NCBI GenBank assembly: GCA_963711255.1
Contig: CAVQDO010000008.1
Location: forward strand, 62,001-126,000
DNA length: 64,000 nucleotides
Direction: 5' to 3'
From: GCA-2746365 sp963711255
GTDB lineage: Bacteria > Pseudomonadota > Gammaproteobacteria > SZUA-229
Shown here piece after piece: positions 7,520 to 16,140 of this stretch. The notes beneath the pieces are model-generated. The model saw only the letters and a list, made by a program, of their open reading frames with translations, made no database searches and was not told the DNA's origin. Made by a program: the position numbers and the translations under genes. Numbering within the stretch: the first letter of the stretch is position 1; each line of letters opens with the position of its first letter.

Positions 7520-9322
7520 TCAGCTATCCAGTGGCGGTGGTGCCACTCGCAGCACTTCTTCCACCGTGGTTTCACCCTGGGCAACCTTGTTTGCACCACT
7601 TAAGCGCAATGGATGCAGGCCGTCTTTAACAGCCTGTCGGCGCAACTCATGAATATTACAGTCGTCAGTGACCATCTGGCGCGTTTCGGCTGAAAACTTG
7701 AACATTTCATAGATACCCTTTCGCCCCTGGTAGCCGGTATCGCGGCATTCCAGGCAGCCTACCGGCTCGAAAATGGATTCGGGTTTTTTAGCTTTCCACG
7801 GGTGCACCAGCTCTTTCCACGCAGCATCTGATATCGGTGCCGGCCTTTTGCAGTGCGGGCACAGCGTTCTGACCAGTCTCTGTGCCATAACACCAAGCAC
7901 CGAGGACTGTATTAAATACGGTGGCACGCCTATTTCCAGCATTCGTGTCACTGCCGATGGCGCATCATTCGTGTGTAAGGTTGACAGCACCAGGTGTCCG
8001 GTTAAAGCGGCCTGTATCGCGATATCGGCGGTTTCCTGGTCACGAATCTCACCGATCATAATAATGTCCGGATCCTGGCGCAGCAAAGTACGTACCCCGC
8101 TGGCAAAATCCAGGTCGATGTTTTTCTGTACCTGCATCTGGTTGAACGAGGGCTCAACCAGCTCGATTGGGTCTTCGATACTGCAGACATTAACTTCAGG
8201 CTTGGCCAGCAGTTTCAAGGTGGAATAAAGCGTGGTGGTTTTACCAGAGCCGGTCGGCCCGGTGACCAGGATGATGCCATGCGGCTGCTCGATCATGGAT
8301 TGCCAGATTGCTTCATCTTTATTGCTAAAACCCAGCTGCCTGAAATTCTTCACCAGTACATCCGGATCAAATATCCTCATCACCATCTTTTCGCCGAATG
8401 CAGTCGGCATGGTGGAAAGACGCAGCTCAACTTCGCGTCCATCTTCGGTACGGGTTTTTAAGCGTCCATCCTGTGGACGGCGTTTTTCAGCCACATCCAT
8501 ACGGCCAACAATTTTGATGCGGCTGGTCACTGCTTTCATCACCGCAGTGGGTATTTGATAGACTTCCTGCAAGACACCATCGATACGAAAACGTACCGGG
8601 CACATTTCACGCCGCGGCTCCAGGTGAATATCACTGGCACGCTGTTCAAAGGCATACTGCAGCAGCCAGTCCACAATATTAACCACGTGCTGGTCGTTGG
8701 CGTCCAGCTTGCCGGAGCGGCCCAGCTCCATTAACTGCTCAAGGTTCTGGATATTACCGCCGCTTGCATCGGACGAAGTGCGGGCGCCATGCACCGATTT
8801 GGCGATGGTATAAAACTCTAGTAATAAACGACGTATATCGTCCGGGTTAGCAATAACCAGGTGGAATTCTTTATTGTGAATTCTGGAAAGTTCGGCTTCC
8901 CAGTCACGCTCAAAAGGCTGGGCCGTTGCTACTGTAATACTTTTGGCATCTACTTTAATCGGCAGCACGTTATAGCGCGCCGCGTAGGCATAAGACATTA
9001 CTTCGGTAACTTCAGCAACTTCAACTTTTAGCGGGTCAATATGGACATAAGGCAGGTCTACCCGTTCTGCCAGCCAAAGCGTCAACATATCCAGTGACAT
9101 GACTTTTTCTGTTTTCAGGTTTACCCAGTTGCGATCAGCAACTATCTCTAACGGATTTTTTTTCTTATATTCAGCACTGACGGCAAGGGTTCGCAGCACG
9201 TGTGCATTTTCTGCATCAACCATTTCATCTTCTTCCAGCCACGACAATATATCGTGAACTTCAAGATGCTGATTCTGCTTGGTATTGTTATCAAACACGG
9301 CATTCATTGCTATCGTACTCAC
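7520..9322 (-). CDS. GspE/PulE/PilB-family secretion ATPase
   Basis: 600 residues. The N-terminal MshEN-like region (about 20-180) is followed by the hexameric ATPase core: Asp box RASDIHLEPR (about 228-237), Walker A GPTGSGKT (355-362), Walker B DIIMIGEIRD with the His box STLHTND, and a four-cysteine zinc site (CPHC ... CLEC). Such ATPases power type II secretion or type IV pilus assembly from the cytoplasmic face of the inner membrane. No other secretion or pilus gene is nearby, so this is an orphan copy whose partners must be elsewhere. It may serve an MSHA-like or T4P system. GspE versus PilB cannot be settled from sequence alone. Confidence 0.9.
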   Translation of the reverse strand: MSTIAMNAVFDNNTKQNQHLEVHDILSWLEEDEMVDAENAHVLRTLAVSAEYKKKNPLEIVADRNWVNLKTEKVMSLDMLTLWLAERVDLPYVHIDPLKVEVAEVTEVMSYAYAARYNVLPIKVDAKSITVATAQPFERDWEAELSRIHNKEFHLVIANPDDIRRLLLEFYTIAKSVHGARTSSDASGGNIQNLEQLMELGRSGKLDANDQHVVNIVDWLLQYAFEQRASDIHLEPRREMCPVRFRIDGVLQEVYQIPTAVMKAVTSRIKIVGRMDVAEKRRPQDGRLKTRTEDGREVELRLSTMPTAFGEKMVMRIFDPDVLVKNFRQLGFSNKDEAIWQSMIEQPHGIILVTGPTGSGKTTTLYSTLKLLAKPEVNVCSIEDPIELVEPSFNQMQVQKNIDLDFASGVRTLLRQDPDIIMIGEIRDQETADIAIQAALTGHLVLSTLHTNDAPSAVTRMLEIGVPPYLIQSSVLGVMAQRLVRTLCPHCKRPAPISDAAWKELVHPWKAKKPESIFEPVGCLECRDTGYQGRKGIYEMFKFSAETRQMVTDDCNIHELRRQAVKDGLHPLRLSGANKVAQGETTVEEVLRVAPPPLDS

Positions 9323-9351
9323 CCGCTAATACTTTTTTAATGGACATTTAT

Positions 9352-9660
9352 TTATTGTGTAGGCCAAATTTCAAAATAAGGCCCAGACAATCCCGGACTG
9401 GAGCTAAAATCCTGCTGGCTTACTTCCAGGTCCAGTACCTCAATATTAGACACTTTTGCGAGATTCGGCCCTGTTTTCAGCCATTTAATTAACGAATCGA
9501 CACTTTTCTCATCCCCGCTAACCTGTACTTCTACCCGGCCATCGCGCAAATTCCTGACACCACCAGCAAGCTTTAACTGGCTAGCCAGCTGCCGGGTGGT
9601 CTCTCTGAAAAAGACACCCTGCACCCTGCCACTGATAAAAATCTGCCTGCTAACGTTCAT
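9352..9660 (-). CDS. acyP: Acylphosphatase
   Basis: 102 residues from the ATG at 9660 (MNVSRQIF); an ATG five codons upstream is possible but adds residues outside the fold. The catalytic arginine motif GRVQGVFFRETT and the GGVRNLRDGRVEVQVSG asparagine motif are intact. The enzyme hydrolyses carboxyl-phosphate bonds such as acetyl phosphate. The family is normally about 90-100 residues, so it is complete. It precedes the GspE-type gene on the same strand by 29 bp, so the two are probably co-transcribed, though no functional link is known. Confidence 0.93.
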   Translation of the reverse strand: MNVSRQIFISGRVQGVFFRETTRQLASQLKLAGGVRNLRDGRVEVQVSGDEKSVDSLIKWLKTGPNLAKVSNIEVLDLEVSQQDFSSSPGLSGPYFEIWPTQ

Positions 9661-9710
9661 TTTTAACTTCCACAACGGTTTTTATATTAACTTTTTTCCA
9701 CTATCCATAG

Positions 9711-9919
9711 ATATTGGTCGCTCCTTGCCATCCATGGCACCGCGGCATACCGTACATCCATGGACATTCGCCGCTCCTTGCCATCCATGGCACCGCGGCA
9801 TACCGTACATCCTGACATACACGCACCGCCATCCATGGCTCCTTGCGTTATACCGTACATCCTGGACATTCGTCGCTCCTTGCCATCCATGGCACCGCGA
9901 CATACCGTACATCCTGTAC
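9711..9919. repeat. Four tandem copies of a ~52-bp repeat
   Basis: Copies lie at about 9711-9765, 9766-9816, 9817-9867 and 9868-9919. The shared pattern is ATT-CGCCGCTCCT, TGCCATCCATGGCA (itself palindromic), CCGCGGCATACCGTACATCC and TGGAC. The third copy is the most diverged and has its first half rearranged. Copies abut directly, without unique spacers, so this is not a CRISPR. It may be a minisatellite or a dispersed intergenic element. Confidence 0.88.
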
Positions 9920-9924
9920 ATAAA

Positions 9925-9947
9925 AAAAGGTCCGCAAGCGGACCTTT
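9925..9947 (-). terminator. Rho-independent terminator of the LysM lipoprotein gene
   Basis: AAAAGGTCCGC and GCGGACCTTTT pair around a two-base loop. Read on the minus strand the stem runs into a T7 tract. It lies ~65 bp past the stop codon of the LysM gene. Confidence 0.85.
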
Positions 9948-10012
9948 TAAATATCTGTATAGCATTACCAGATACTAGTTGTACTGATCAAACTAACCAG
10001 TATTGTATTACC

Positions 10013-10681
10013 TTATTTATTCAGGTAATCGCGATCAGATTGCTCTGTATCACCAACTGACCATGCACCGCGAGTTTTCGCGTGATTGATGGCCGCATCA
10101 ATTTCTGAAGCAGAGGCATTTTGATCAATATCCAGAACCTGTCCAGGGTGAATTAAATCAGCATCCTGAATTTTGTTACGGTTAGTTTTGTAAATCAGTG
10201 GCCACTGGTAAGGGTCAGCATAAACTTCGTCTTTACCCGAAATGTTCCACAGATTGTCACCACGAACCACAGAGTAACTGCTTACGCGTCCACCGGCACC
10301 ACGTGCACTGCTAGAGGAACTTGCGGCAGCAGCAGCGGCGGCTGCGGCAGCACTTGCATTACTGTTAAGGAATTTCTTGTTTTCTTCGGCGGCCTGTGCA
10401 ACAGCAGTATTGGCCTGTGCAGCAGCCTTGTTAGCCAGAGCAATTGCGCCTTCTTCATCACCTGCAGCTAACTTAGCTTCAGCTTCTTTAATTAATTTTC
10501 CTGTATCGCGCCATTCATAATTGGCGGCTTTAGCTTCTGCATTAGCAGCTTTCGCTTCAGCAATAGCTTGTTCTGCTGACATAGAAGAATCAGCATCTTC
10601 ATCTGTTGTAGCACAACCTGTAATCAGGCCTAAACTCAAAAGGGCAACGCTAAACAGACGGGCAGTTGTACGCATGGTCAT
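10013..10681 (-). CDS. LysM-domain lipoprotein
   Basis: 222 residues. The N-terminal signal ends in a lipobox (LITG-C, about residue 22), so it should be a lipid-anchored envelope protein. Residues about 35-125 are Ala/Glu/Lys-rich helical repeats (AEAKAANAEAKAANYEW, then a poly-Ala run). A C-terminal LysM domain at about 136-190 (YSVVRGDNLWNIS, LIHPGQVLDI) binds peptidoglycan. The first of two close ATGs (10681) has GGAGAT five bases upstream. It stands alone with its own terminator. A role in tethering outer membrane to cell wall or in cell-wall remodelling is inferred from the domains. The low-complexity Ala/Ser stretch between the helix and LysM is probably a flexible linker. Confidence 0.92.
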   Translation of the reverse strand: MTMRTTARLFSVALLSLGLITGCATTDEDADSSMSAEQAIAEAKAANAEAKAANYEWRDTGKLIKEAEAKLAAGDEEGAIALANKAAAQANTAVAQAAEENKKFLNSNASAAAAAAAAAASSSSSARGAGGRVSSYSVVRGDNLWNISGKDEVYADPYQWPLIYKTNRNKIQDADLIHPGQVLDIDQNASASEIDAAINHAKTRGAWSVGDTEQSDRDYLNK

Positions 10682-10852
10682 AATATCTCCGGTATGGATG
10701 TTGGTATATATGGGTGTTGGTATAATTTATAATTATTCAGGTGGATTATAGCGCTAAAAAGTAACAATGTAAGCATTGAGTGTCAAGCATTGTCTATGTA
10801 TTCATACTTAATTTCCGATAAAATCACCTAATTGACATAGTGAGGAAACCCA

Positions 10853-11206
10853 GTGAGCAATAAAGTTCAAATATTTCATAATCCCAGGTGCAGTAAATGC
10901 CGTCAGACAATGGAAATCTTAACTGACAAATCGCTTGACGTGTCAGTTATTGAATATCTAAAAACGCCTCCAAACAGTGCAGAACTGAACAAAGTTCTGG
11001 ATTTACTTGGTATTGAACCCCGCGAGCTGATGCGTAAACACGAAGCACCTTACAAGGATAACGATCTTGATAATGCTGAGCTGAGCCGTGAACAGTTAAT
11101 TCAGGCGATGATCGATAATCCGATACTTATCGAACGTCCGATCGTTATCAACGGTAACAGGGCGATTATCGGCAGACCTCCTGAAAAAGTACTGGATATT
11201 ATCTAA
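10853..11206 (+). CDS. arsC: Arsenate reductase (glutaredoxin type)
   Basis: 117 residues starting at GTG 10853, preceded by a GAGGAAA ribosome site. The motif FHNPRCSKCRQT contains the catalytic cysteine of the ArsC/Spx family; ERPIVINGNRAIIGRPPE provides the downstream arginines. It reduces arsenate to arsenite using glutathione and glutaredoxin, in the cytoplasm. No arsB, acr3 or arsR lies nearby, so it is not part of an ars efflux operon here. It shares a stop/start TAATG with wrbA and so is translationally coupled to it. YfgD-type ArsC proteins are common in this setting. Confidence 0.93.
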   Translation: MSNKVQIFHNPRCSKCRQTMEILTDKSLDVSVIEYLKTPPNSAELNKVLDLLGIEPRELMRKHEAPYKDNDLDNAELSREQLIQAMIDNPILIERPIVINGNRAIIGRPPEKVLDII

Positions 11207-11802
11207 TGACTAAAGAAGTACTGGTTCTCTATTACAGCCCCGGCGGCACGACCGCAGAAATGGCAAATATTATCGCCCGCGGTGTCGAAGAAGTTGAAGG
11301 CATGCAGGCACGTGTGCGTACCGTGCCGAATGTATCAGCAACCACTGAGCAAGTTGACGATGTCATACCTGAAAATGGCCCGCTCTATGCAACAAATGAA
11401 GACCTTATCGAGTGCCATGGCCTGATCCTCGGCTGCCCTACTCACTTTGGCAATATGCCGGCGGCAATGAAACATTTTATCGATGGCACCGGCGCTTTAT
11501 GGATGGGTGGAAAACTGGCGGGAAAACCCGCCGCAGTTTTCTCCGCCAGCACCAGCATGCACGGCGGCCAGGAAACAACATTACTCACCATGATGCTGCC
11601 ACTATTGCACCACGGCATGTTACTGGTCGGCCTGCCCTACACCGAAACTGAACTGTTCTCCACAAAAACCGGCGGTACACCCTACGGTGCCACCCGTTTA
11701 ACCGATGACCTGGAAGCAACACCTTTAAGCGATGAAGAACATAAGCTTTGCCTTGCAATCGGCAAACGCGTCGCATCAACGGCCAGGAAATTATCACAAT
11801 GA
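11206..11802 (+). CDS. wrbA: NAD(P)H:quinone oxidoreductase WrbA
   Basis: 198 residues, a flavodoxin-like fold. The FMN phosphate loop is YYSPGGTTAEMA near residue 9; GCPTHFGNMPAAMKHFIDGTG and STSMHGGQETT are hallmark WrbA stretches. It reduces quinones by two electrons, limiting redox cycling. Its ATG overlaps the arsC stop, and its own stop overlaps the ATG of the DUF2069 gene, so arsC-wrbA-DUF2069 is a tight three-gene operon. The arsC-wrbA-DUF2069 grouping recurs in Gammaproteobacteria. Confidence 0.95.
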   Translation: MTKEVLVLYYSPGGTTAEMANIIARGVEEVEGMQARVRTVPNVSATTEQVDDVIPENGPLYATNEDLIECHGLILGCPTHFGNMPAAMKHFIDGTGALWMGGKLAGKPAAVFSASTSMHGGQETTLLTMMLPLLHHGMLLVGLPYTETELFSTKTGGTPYGATRLTDDLEATPLSDEEHKLCLAIGKRVASTARKLSQ

Positions 11803-12182
11803 CACAAACGCAACTTATAAAACTTGGCCGCTGGCTGACACTGTCCGGTTATTTCACACTACTGTTCGGTCTTTTTGCCTGGCACCTGTTAATCGAGCCG
11901 CCGGCAAAACACCTCATATCAATTATTATCTTCTTTCAATTAGGGCCCCTGATGCTGCCACTTTTTGGACTGCTCAAAGGTAAGTTGTATACCCATGCCT
12001 GGTCGATGTACCTTGCCATTTTCTATTTTGTGGTGGGTGTCTGGTATGCCGGCAGTAGTGAGGATTTGATGATTGGGCTGTTTGTTATATTTACTAGCCT
12101 GGTGTTTTTTACCGGGACGGTGGTTTATACGCGGTACATGGGGAAGCAAACCAAAGCTGAGAGCTCTTCTGCTGAGGGTTAG
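11799..12182 (+). CDS. DUF2069 membrane protein
   Basis: 127 residues from the ATG at 11799, which overlaps the wrbA stop (ATGA). Four hydrophobic segments are visible (about 11-32, 40-58, 65-84, 88-108), with a short charged C-terminal tail. The pattern, including PLMLPLFGLLKG and Y.H.W.MYLAIFYF, is that of DUF2069, a small inner-membrane family of unknown function usually found beside wrbA. Last gene of the arsC operon, followed by the long palindrome. Confidence 0.9.
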   Translation: MTQTQLIKLGRWLTLSGYFTLLFGLFAWHLLIEPPAKHLISIIIFFQLGPLMLPLFGLLKGKLYTHAWSMYLAIFYFVVGVWYAGSSEDLMIGLFVIFTSLVFFTGTVVYTRYMGKQTKAESSSAEG

Positions 12183-12996
12183 TTTCTTTTCATATTCTTT
12201 GTTTCAATATTGCTCCTGTGGGTTTGCGTTTTCTACTCATTAATTGGCGTTAATATTTTCTATGGGTTGTTTACTTTGGCATTGCGGTTCTCGCACCGCG
12301 GGCGAGTTACTCTTTTGCTACAGCGCAACAAAAGAGTAACCAGAAAAGGCCGCCGCGAACTCGATAGCCCCGGGAGAAACGTCCGGGGTACCTGAATTTG
12401 AGTGTTTCTATTCATTGGCTTTGGTGTTTTGCTTAGTGTTGAGCGCTTACTTGGCCCGAGCCGCCCCGATGCGCCGTCCGGGCGCAGCGTCGCTAATTTC
12501 GCCGTCCATGGCGAATTTGCTCTACGTGTCGGCAAATTCAGCAAACAAAGGCGGGAGAGTCAAGGTCAAAAACAGAGTCAACAAGCACCAACAAGAACCC
12601 GCAAATCCAGCATGGCGCGCGCGCCATGTTTTTATGCTGTGTTCTAGCTGGTGCTGTTGACTTTGTTTTTGACTTTGACTCTTCCGCCTTCGATTGCTGA
12701 ATTTGCGGGCTATTCGTAGAGCAAATTCGCCATGGACGGCGAATTTAGTGATGCTGCGCCTGGACGGCGCATCAGCACGGGCTCGTAGGCAATAGCCCGA
12801 AAGCCAGGTACCCCGGACGCTTCTTCCGGGGCAAACAAGTCGGGGCGGCACTTTTCTGGTTACTCTTTTGTTGCTGCTGACAAAAGAGTAACTCGCCCGC
12901 GGTGCGAGAACCGCAATGCCTAAGTAAGCAAACAATCGAAAATATTAACGCCAATACCAAATAAAAAACGCAAAAGAAAAAAAGCGACCAGCCAAA
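12183..12996. other. 814-bp gene-free stretch occupied by a giant palindrome
   Basis: Almost the entire gap is one inverted repeat (see the next entry). Frames open across it on both strands (for example about 12415-12660 plus and 12522-12935 minus) are mirror images of each other produced by the palindrome and show no domain, so I do not call them genes. Confidence 0.85.
12223..12976. repeat. ~750-bp near-complete inverted repeat with nested hairpins
   Basis: The two arms mirror each other from about 12223 and 12976 in to a central perfect palindrome at 12611-12628 (CATGGCGCGCGCGCCATG). Matched landmarks include ATTGGCGTTAATATTTT (12243-12259) against its complement at 12939-12955, GGTTCTCGCACCGCGGGCGA against 12890-12915, and CATGGCGAATTTGCTCTACG against its complement near 12715. 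Each arm also holds a smaller hairpin: GAGTTACTCTTTTG, then CAAAAGAGTAAC. The arms look roughly 85-90% identical by eye. Short pieces of this kind (GTTACT..AGTAAC next to GCACCGCGGGCGAG) are familiar as dispersed intergenic repeats in Proteobacteria, but a full head-to-head pair is unusual. Confidence 0.9.
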
Positions 12997-13704
12997 CTAC
13001 CCCTCACCAAACACCGACTTAACCAGCGGAATAGTTAACTTCCTCTGCATCGCCATTGACGCCTTATCCAGTAAAGCCAGCCGCTCAAACAACCCGAAGG
13101 TATCACGAGGATAACGCTGCATCAAATAATCCGCCACGTTCTCCGGAAGTTCCAGTCCATTTTGCCTGGCACGGTACTTCAGCGCCTGGTACTTTTCTTT
13201 ATCGGTTAATTCCTGAAGCTGGAAGACTGGCCCCCAGGAAAGACGCGAGCGAAGATCTGGTAGTTTGACGAAGGCCTCTTCAGGCGGATTCGACGAGGCC
13301 ATAATTAAACGGTTACTGTTTTCACGAACCCGGTTGATCAGATCGAATAATGCCGTTTCCCAGGCATTGTCGACCAGCCAGCTATCGATGTCATCCAGGC
13401 AGATCAACTCAAGCTGCTCAAGGCCATCGAATATCTGCGTACTTTGATTTAAGATTTCGGCCTGTGTCAGGTAACAGACTGTCTGCTGATTTTTTGCAGC
13501 AAGATTGCAACAGGCCTGTAATAGATGGCTTTTACCGCGACCTGCACTGCCCCAGAAATAGAGCTGTTTTTCACCATTATTTAACGCCGCATATTGCGCA
13601 AGGCCGGCTGCCACTTTGTTACTGCCTGTAACATAGCTGTCAAAAGTGAATAGTTCACCTGGCTCAAAACCCAGTGGTAATTGCGGATGCTGTAATGCAG
13701 TCAT
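12997..13704 (-). CDS. hda: DnaA regulatory inactivator Hda
   Basis: 235 residues, an AAA+ protein homologous to DnaA domain III. The N-terminal QLPLGF is the beta-clamp-binding motif. Walker A is GSAGRGKSHL, Walker B LICLDDID, and the arginine finger region is around DLRSRLSWG. With the sliding clamp it stimulates ATP hydrolysis on DnaA and so prevents re-initiation of replication. It is followed by no gene for 800 bp downstream, where the giant palindrome begins 20 bp after the stop. The start is 9 bp after the DUF2066 stop, so the two are one operon. Confidence 0.95.
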   Translation of the reverse strand: MTALQHPQLPLGFEPGELFTFDSYVTGSNKVAAGLAQYAALNNGEKQLYFWGSAGRGKSHLLQACCNLAAKNQQTVCYLTQAEILNQSTQIFDGLEQLELICLDDIDSWLVDNAWETALFDLINRVRENSNRLIMASSNPPEEAFVKLPDLRSRLSWGPVFQLQELTDKEKYQALKYRARQNGLELPENVADYLMQRYPRDTFGLFERLALLDKASMAMQRKLTIPLVKSVFGEG

Positions 13705-13713
13705 TTCAGTGCA

Positions 13714-14937
13714 TTATTCCGCCAGTTTATAGTAATAGACCGGTGCCGACGGCTCCGCAGCCCGAGTGACTATCGTATCGACAGCCCGCTTATCTTCACT
13801 AACAGCCGGCACTCCTGTCTGCACTGTTTTACCTGTTCCCGTGTTGATTTCTGTTTCTTTCACGATAGCTGGCGCTGGTGGCACTGCTTCTGTCACCACA
13901 GGCTTGCTTATCTTAATCAGCATCGAATCACTTTTAAGCAGACTAAGAAAGTCGGCTTCTTCTGTCGTCAACAAAAGGTCATATAAAACACTCTCGCTAT
14001 CGACACGCACAGGCCGAGCTGCTTCAACTGCATTCAGGCCGTTTAAATAATCTTCCAGCTGGCGAAATTGTTCAATTGATTTAACCGCCTGTATGTCCAG
14101 TTGTATATTCACCAGTTGCTGTTTGCTGGCCGAAGCGCGAAGTGCAAAAACAAGCCCCATAGCATCGGCTGCCTGGTCAACCGCTTTGTCGATCAGGCGG
14201 TTATAATCGGCATCCACCAGGCTCCAGTGACGGTTACCGCTGCTCATCAGCAGGCTCCAGCTGCTTTGCCACTGTGAACCGTTCCATAACATGCTGCCGG
14301 TCAGCGCAGGCCCCCTGGAATATCGTTTTGATGCAGCCTGCACCTGGTCTTTAAAGCCGCCACGAATGTCAGCCACTTTAAGAATTTTTTTGTCCCTGGA
14401 ATCATACAATGGCCATTTTACCGGGACACCACGGCGTGTCAGCGCTTCATCAGCTGCCATTTTCAGCAATGACTGGTCGCTGCTTTTTAGCACATATTCA
14501 CTTCTGCCATCTCTCACTGCCAGCCAGATAACCACATCCGGTCGATGCGCTCCCCATACCGGAAAGCCATTGTCCTTCAGATACTTCTCCATCGCGCTGC
14601 CGTTATACTGAATTTTCAAACGATGCGATAACAGCTCCCCTCTATCATTCGTAGCCGGATTCTCAACGGGGTCATAACTAAACTGCTTTACATATTTTGT
14701 TGGCGCCGGACGTTTTAGCTTGTCCATGATAATGCTGTCGCCTGAGACCCGAACAAAAATTTCGTCCAGACCTTTTTTAAAGGCTCCCCAACGAATATCA
14801 GCAGATTCACCCGTAACCAGTACATCGACGTTATATAACGTTTCTAGCTGGGCCGCCTGTGCCTGATTAAAAATGACCTGGCTAAAAACAGACAGCAAAA
14901 CGGCGAAAACAAAAATTTTCGCTTTAAACTTGAACAT
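13714..14937 (-). CDS. DUF2066 periplasmic protein
   Basis: 407 residues from the ATG at 14937, where a normal signal peptide begins (MFKFKAKIFVFAVLLSVF...AQA). An in-frame start 20 codons upstream would spoil that signal. The family pattern is seen in LYNVDVLVTGES, WGAFKKGLDEIFVRVSGD, VWLAVRDG and WSLLMSSGNRHW. DUF2066 is widespread in Gammaproteobacteria between purM and hda, as here. Function is unknown; it is predicted to be periplasmic. The C-terminal ~60 residues are low-complexity. It diverges from purM. Confidence 0.88.
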   Translation of the reverse strand: MFKFKAKIFVFAVLLSVFSQVIFNQAQAAQLETLYNVDVLVTGESADIRWGAFKKGLDEIFVRVSGDSIIMDKLKRPAPTKYVKQFSYDPVENPATNDRGELLSHRLKIQYNGSAMEKYLKDNGFPVWGAHRPDVVIWLAVRDGRSEYVLKSSDQSLLKMAADEALTRRGVPVKWPLYDSRDKKILKVADIRGGFKDQVQAASKRYSRGPALTGSMLWNGSQWQSSWSLLMSSGNRHWSLVDADYNRLIDKAVDQAADAMGLVFALRASASKQQLVNIQLDIQAVKSIEQFRQLEDYLNGLNAVEAARPVRVDSESVLYDLLLTTEEADFLSLLKSDSMLIKISKPVVTEAVPPAPAIVKETEINTGTGKTVQTGVPAVSEDKRAVDTIVTRAAEPSAPVYYYKLAE

Positions 14938-15043
14938 TTGAGACCTATGAATATGAAAAATTGTAAAAATATAGCCCGAGAGCGTGTACAATAACACATC
15001 TTTTTATCACACGACCATCTGGTCTGAAACACGACTAAATTCA

Positions 15044-16102
15044 ATGTCTTCCAAGCAATCCAAATCCTTAAGTTACAAAGATGCCGGTGTAAATATTGAC
15101 GCCGGAAATGCATTTGTTGAGAAAATCAAAAGCAGTGTTGCCAGCACAAACCGTCCCGGTGTTATGGGTGGATTTGGCGGTTTCGGCGGCTGCTTTGAAC
15201 TGCCTGATAATTATAAGCAGCCAGTACTGGTTTCCGGTACCGATGGCGTCGGCACCAAGCTCAAGCTGGCGATCGATTTGAACAAACACGATACCATCGG
15301 TATTGACCTGGTAGCAATGTGCGTCAATGATATTCTTGTCCTCGGTGCCGAGCCGCTGTACTTCCTCGATTATTACGCCACTGGCGAGTTAAATGCCGAA
15401 ATCGCTGCCAGCGTTGTTGAAGGCATAGCGGAAGGCTGCCGCCAGTCCAACGCCGCACTGATTGGCGGCGAAACTGCTGAAATGCCGGGCATGTACGGCA
15501 AAGGTGATTATGACCTGGCTGGCTTTTGCGTCGGCATCGTAGAAAAACAGAAAATCATTGATGGCTCAAACGTTAAAGCCGGCGATGTAATGATTGCCAT
15601 GGCCTCAAGCGGACCACATTCAAATGGTTACTCACTGGTGCGTAAAATTATCGAAGTCAGTGGCGCAGACATTACACAAACATTTGCCGGACAGGATCGG
15701 ACCCTGGGTGAAGCACTGCTGGCACCGACAAAGATTTATGTAAAAGAAATTCACCAGTTATTATCACAGTTTGAAATCAACGCAATGGCACATATTACCG
15801 GCGGCGGCTTACTGGAAAATATACCGCGTGTATTACCCGACGCTACGAAAGCAGTCATTGACCAGGAAAGCTGGCAGTTACCCGACGTTTTTCAGTGGCT
15901 TCAGGACAATGGTAATGTCGAGAGCAGTGAAATGCATCGCACCTTCAACTGCGGCGTAGGCATGGTATTGATGGTTAATGCTGAAAAGGCTGATGCTATT
16001 CTGTCCGTATTAAATGAGAACGGTGAAAGCGCGTGGCGCCTTGGTGTGATTGAAGCCTGCGCCATTGATTCAAGTGAAAATAAACAGGTCATCATGAGCT
16101 AA
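15044..16102 (+). CDS. purM: Phosphoribosylformylglycinamidine cyclo-ligase PurM
   Basis: 352 residues from the ATG at 15044 (MSSKQSKSLSYKDAGVNID); the frame is open 20 codons further but family homology begins at LSYKDAGV. Motifs: GGFGGCFELP, VSGTDGVGTKLKLA, MCVNDILVLGAEPLYFLDYYA, GGETAEMPGMY, and ASSGPHSNGYSLVRK. It closes the imidazole ring to form AIR, step five of purine synthesis, using ATP. It is followed by purN, 38 bp downstream, in the standard purMN order. Confidence 0.97.
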   Translation: MSSKQSKSLSYKDAGVNIDAGNAFVEKIKSSVASTNRPGVMGGFGGFGGCFELPDNYKQPVLVSGTDGVGTKLKLAIDLNKHDTIGIDLVAMCVNDILVLGAEPLYFLDYYATGELNAEIAASVVEGIAEGCRQSNAALIGGETAEMPGMYGKGDYDLAGFCVGIVEKQKIIDGSNVKAGDVMIAMASSGPHSNGYSLVRKIIEVSGADITQTFAGQDRTLGEALLAPTKIYVKEIHQLLSQFEINAMAHITGGGLLENIPRVLPDATKAVIDQESWQLPDVFQWLQDNGNVESSEMHRTFNCGVGMVLMVNAEKADAILSVLNENGESAWRLGVIEACAIDSSENKQVIMS

Positions 16103-16140
16103 CCACGGTATTCAATACCGGCTCACTAGTGGAAATATCA

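Larger units (their letters stand above)
9676..10012. other. Gene-free stretch between acyP and the LysM lipoprotein gene
   Basis: This 337-bp gap holds a four-copy tandem repeat (9711-9919) and a strong intrinsic terminator (9925-9947), listed separately. Frames open across the repeat on both strands are by-products of the repeat unit and show no domain. Confidence 0.85.

Noticed and set aside
9682..10060. Open frames across the tandem repeat, and a possible CRISPR
   Set aside because: The frames repeat with the DNA unit. Copies abut with no unique spacers and no cas genes are near.
10853..12182. An arsenic-resistance operon
   Set aside because: Only arsC is present, joined to wrbA and DUF2069, with no arsenite pump or ArsR.
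12260..12960. Several open frames of 60-137 codons on both strands
   Set aside because: They are mirror products of the palindrome, low in complexity and unlike any domain; the palindrome explains them.
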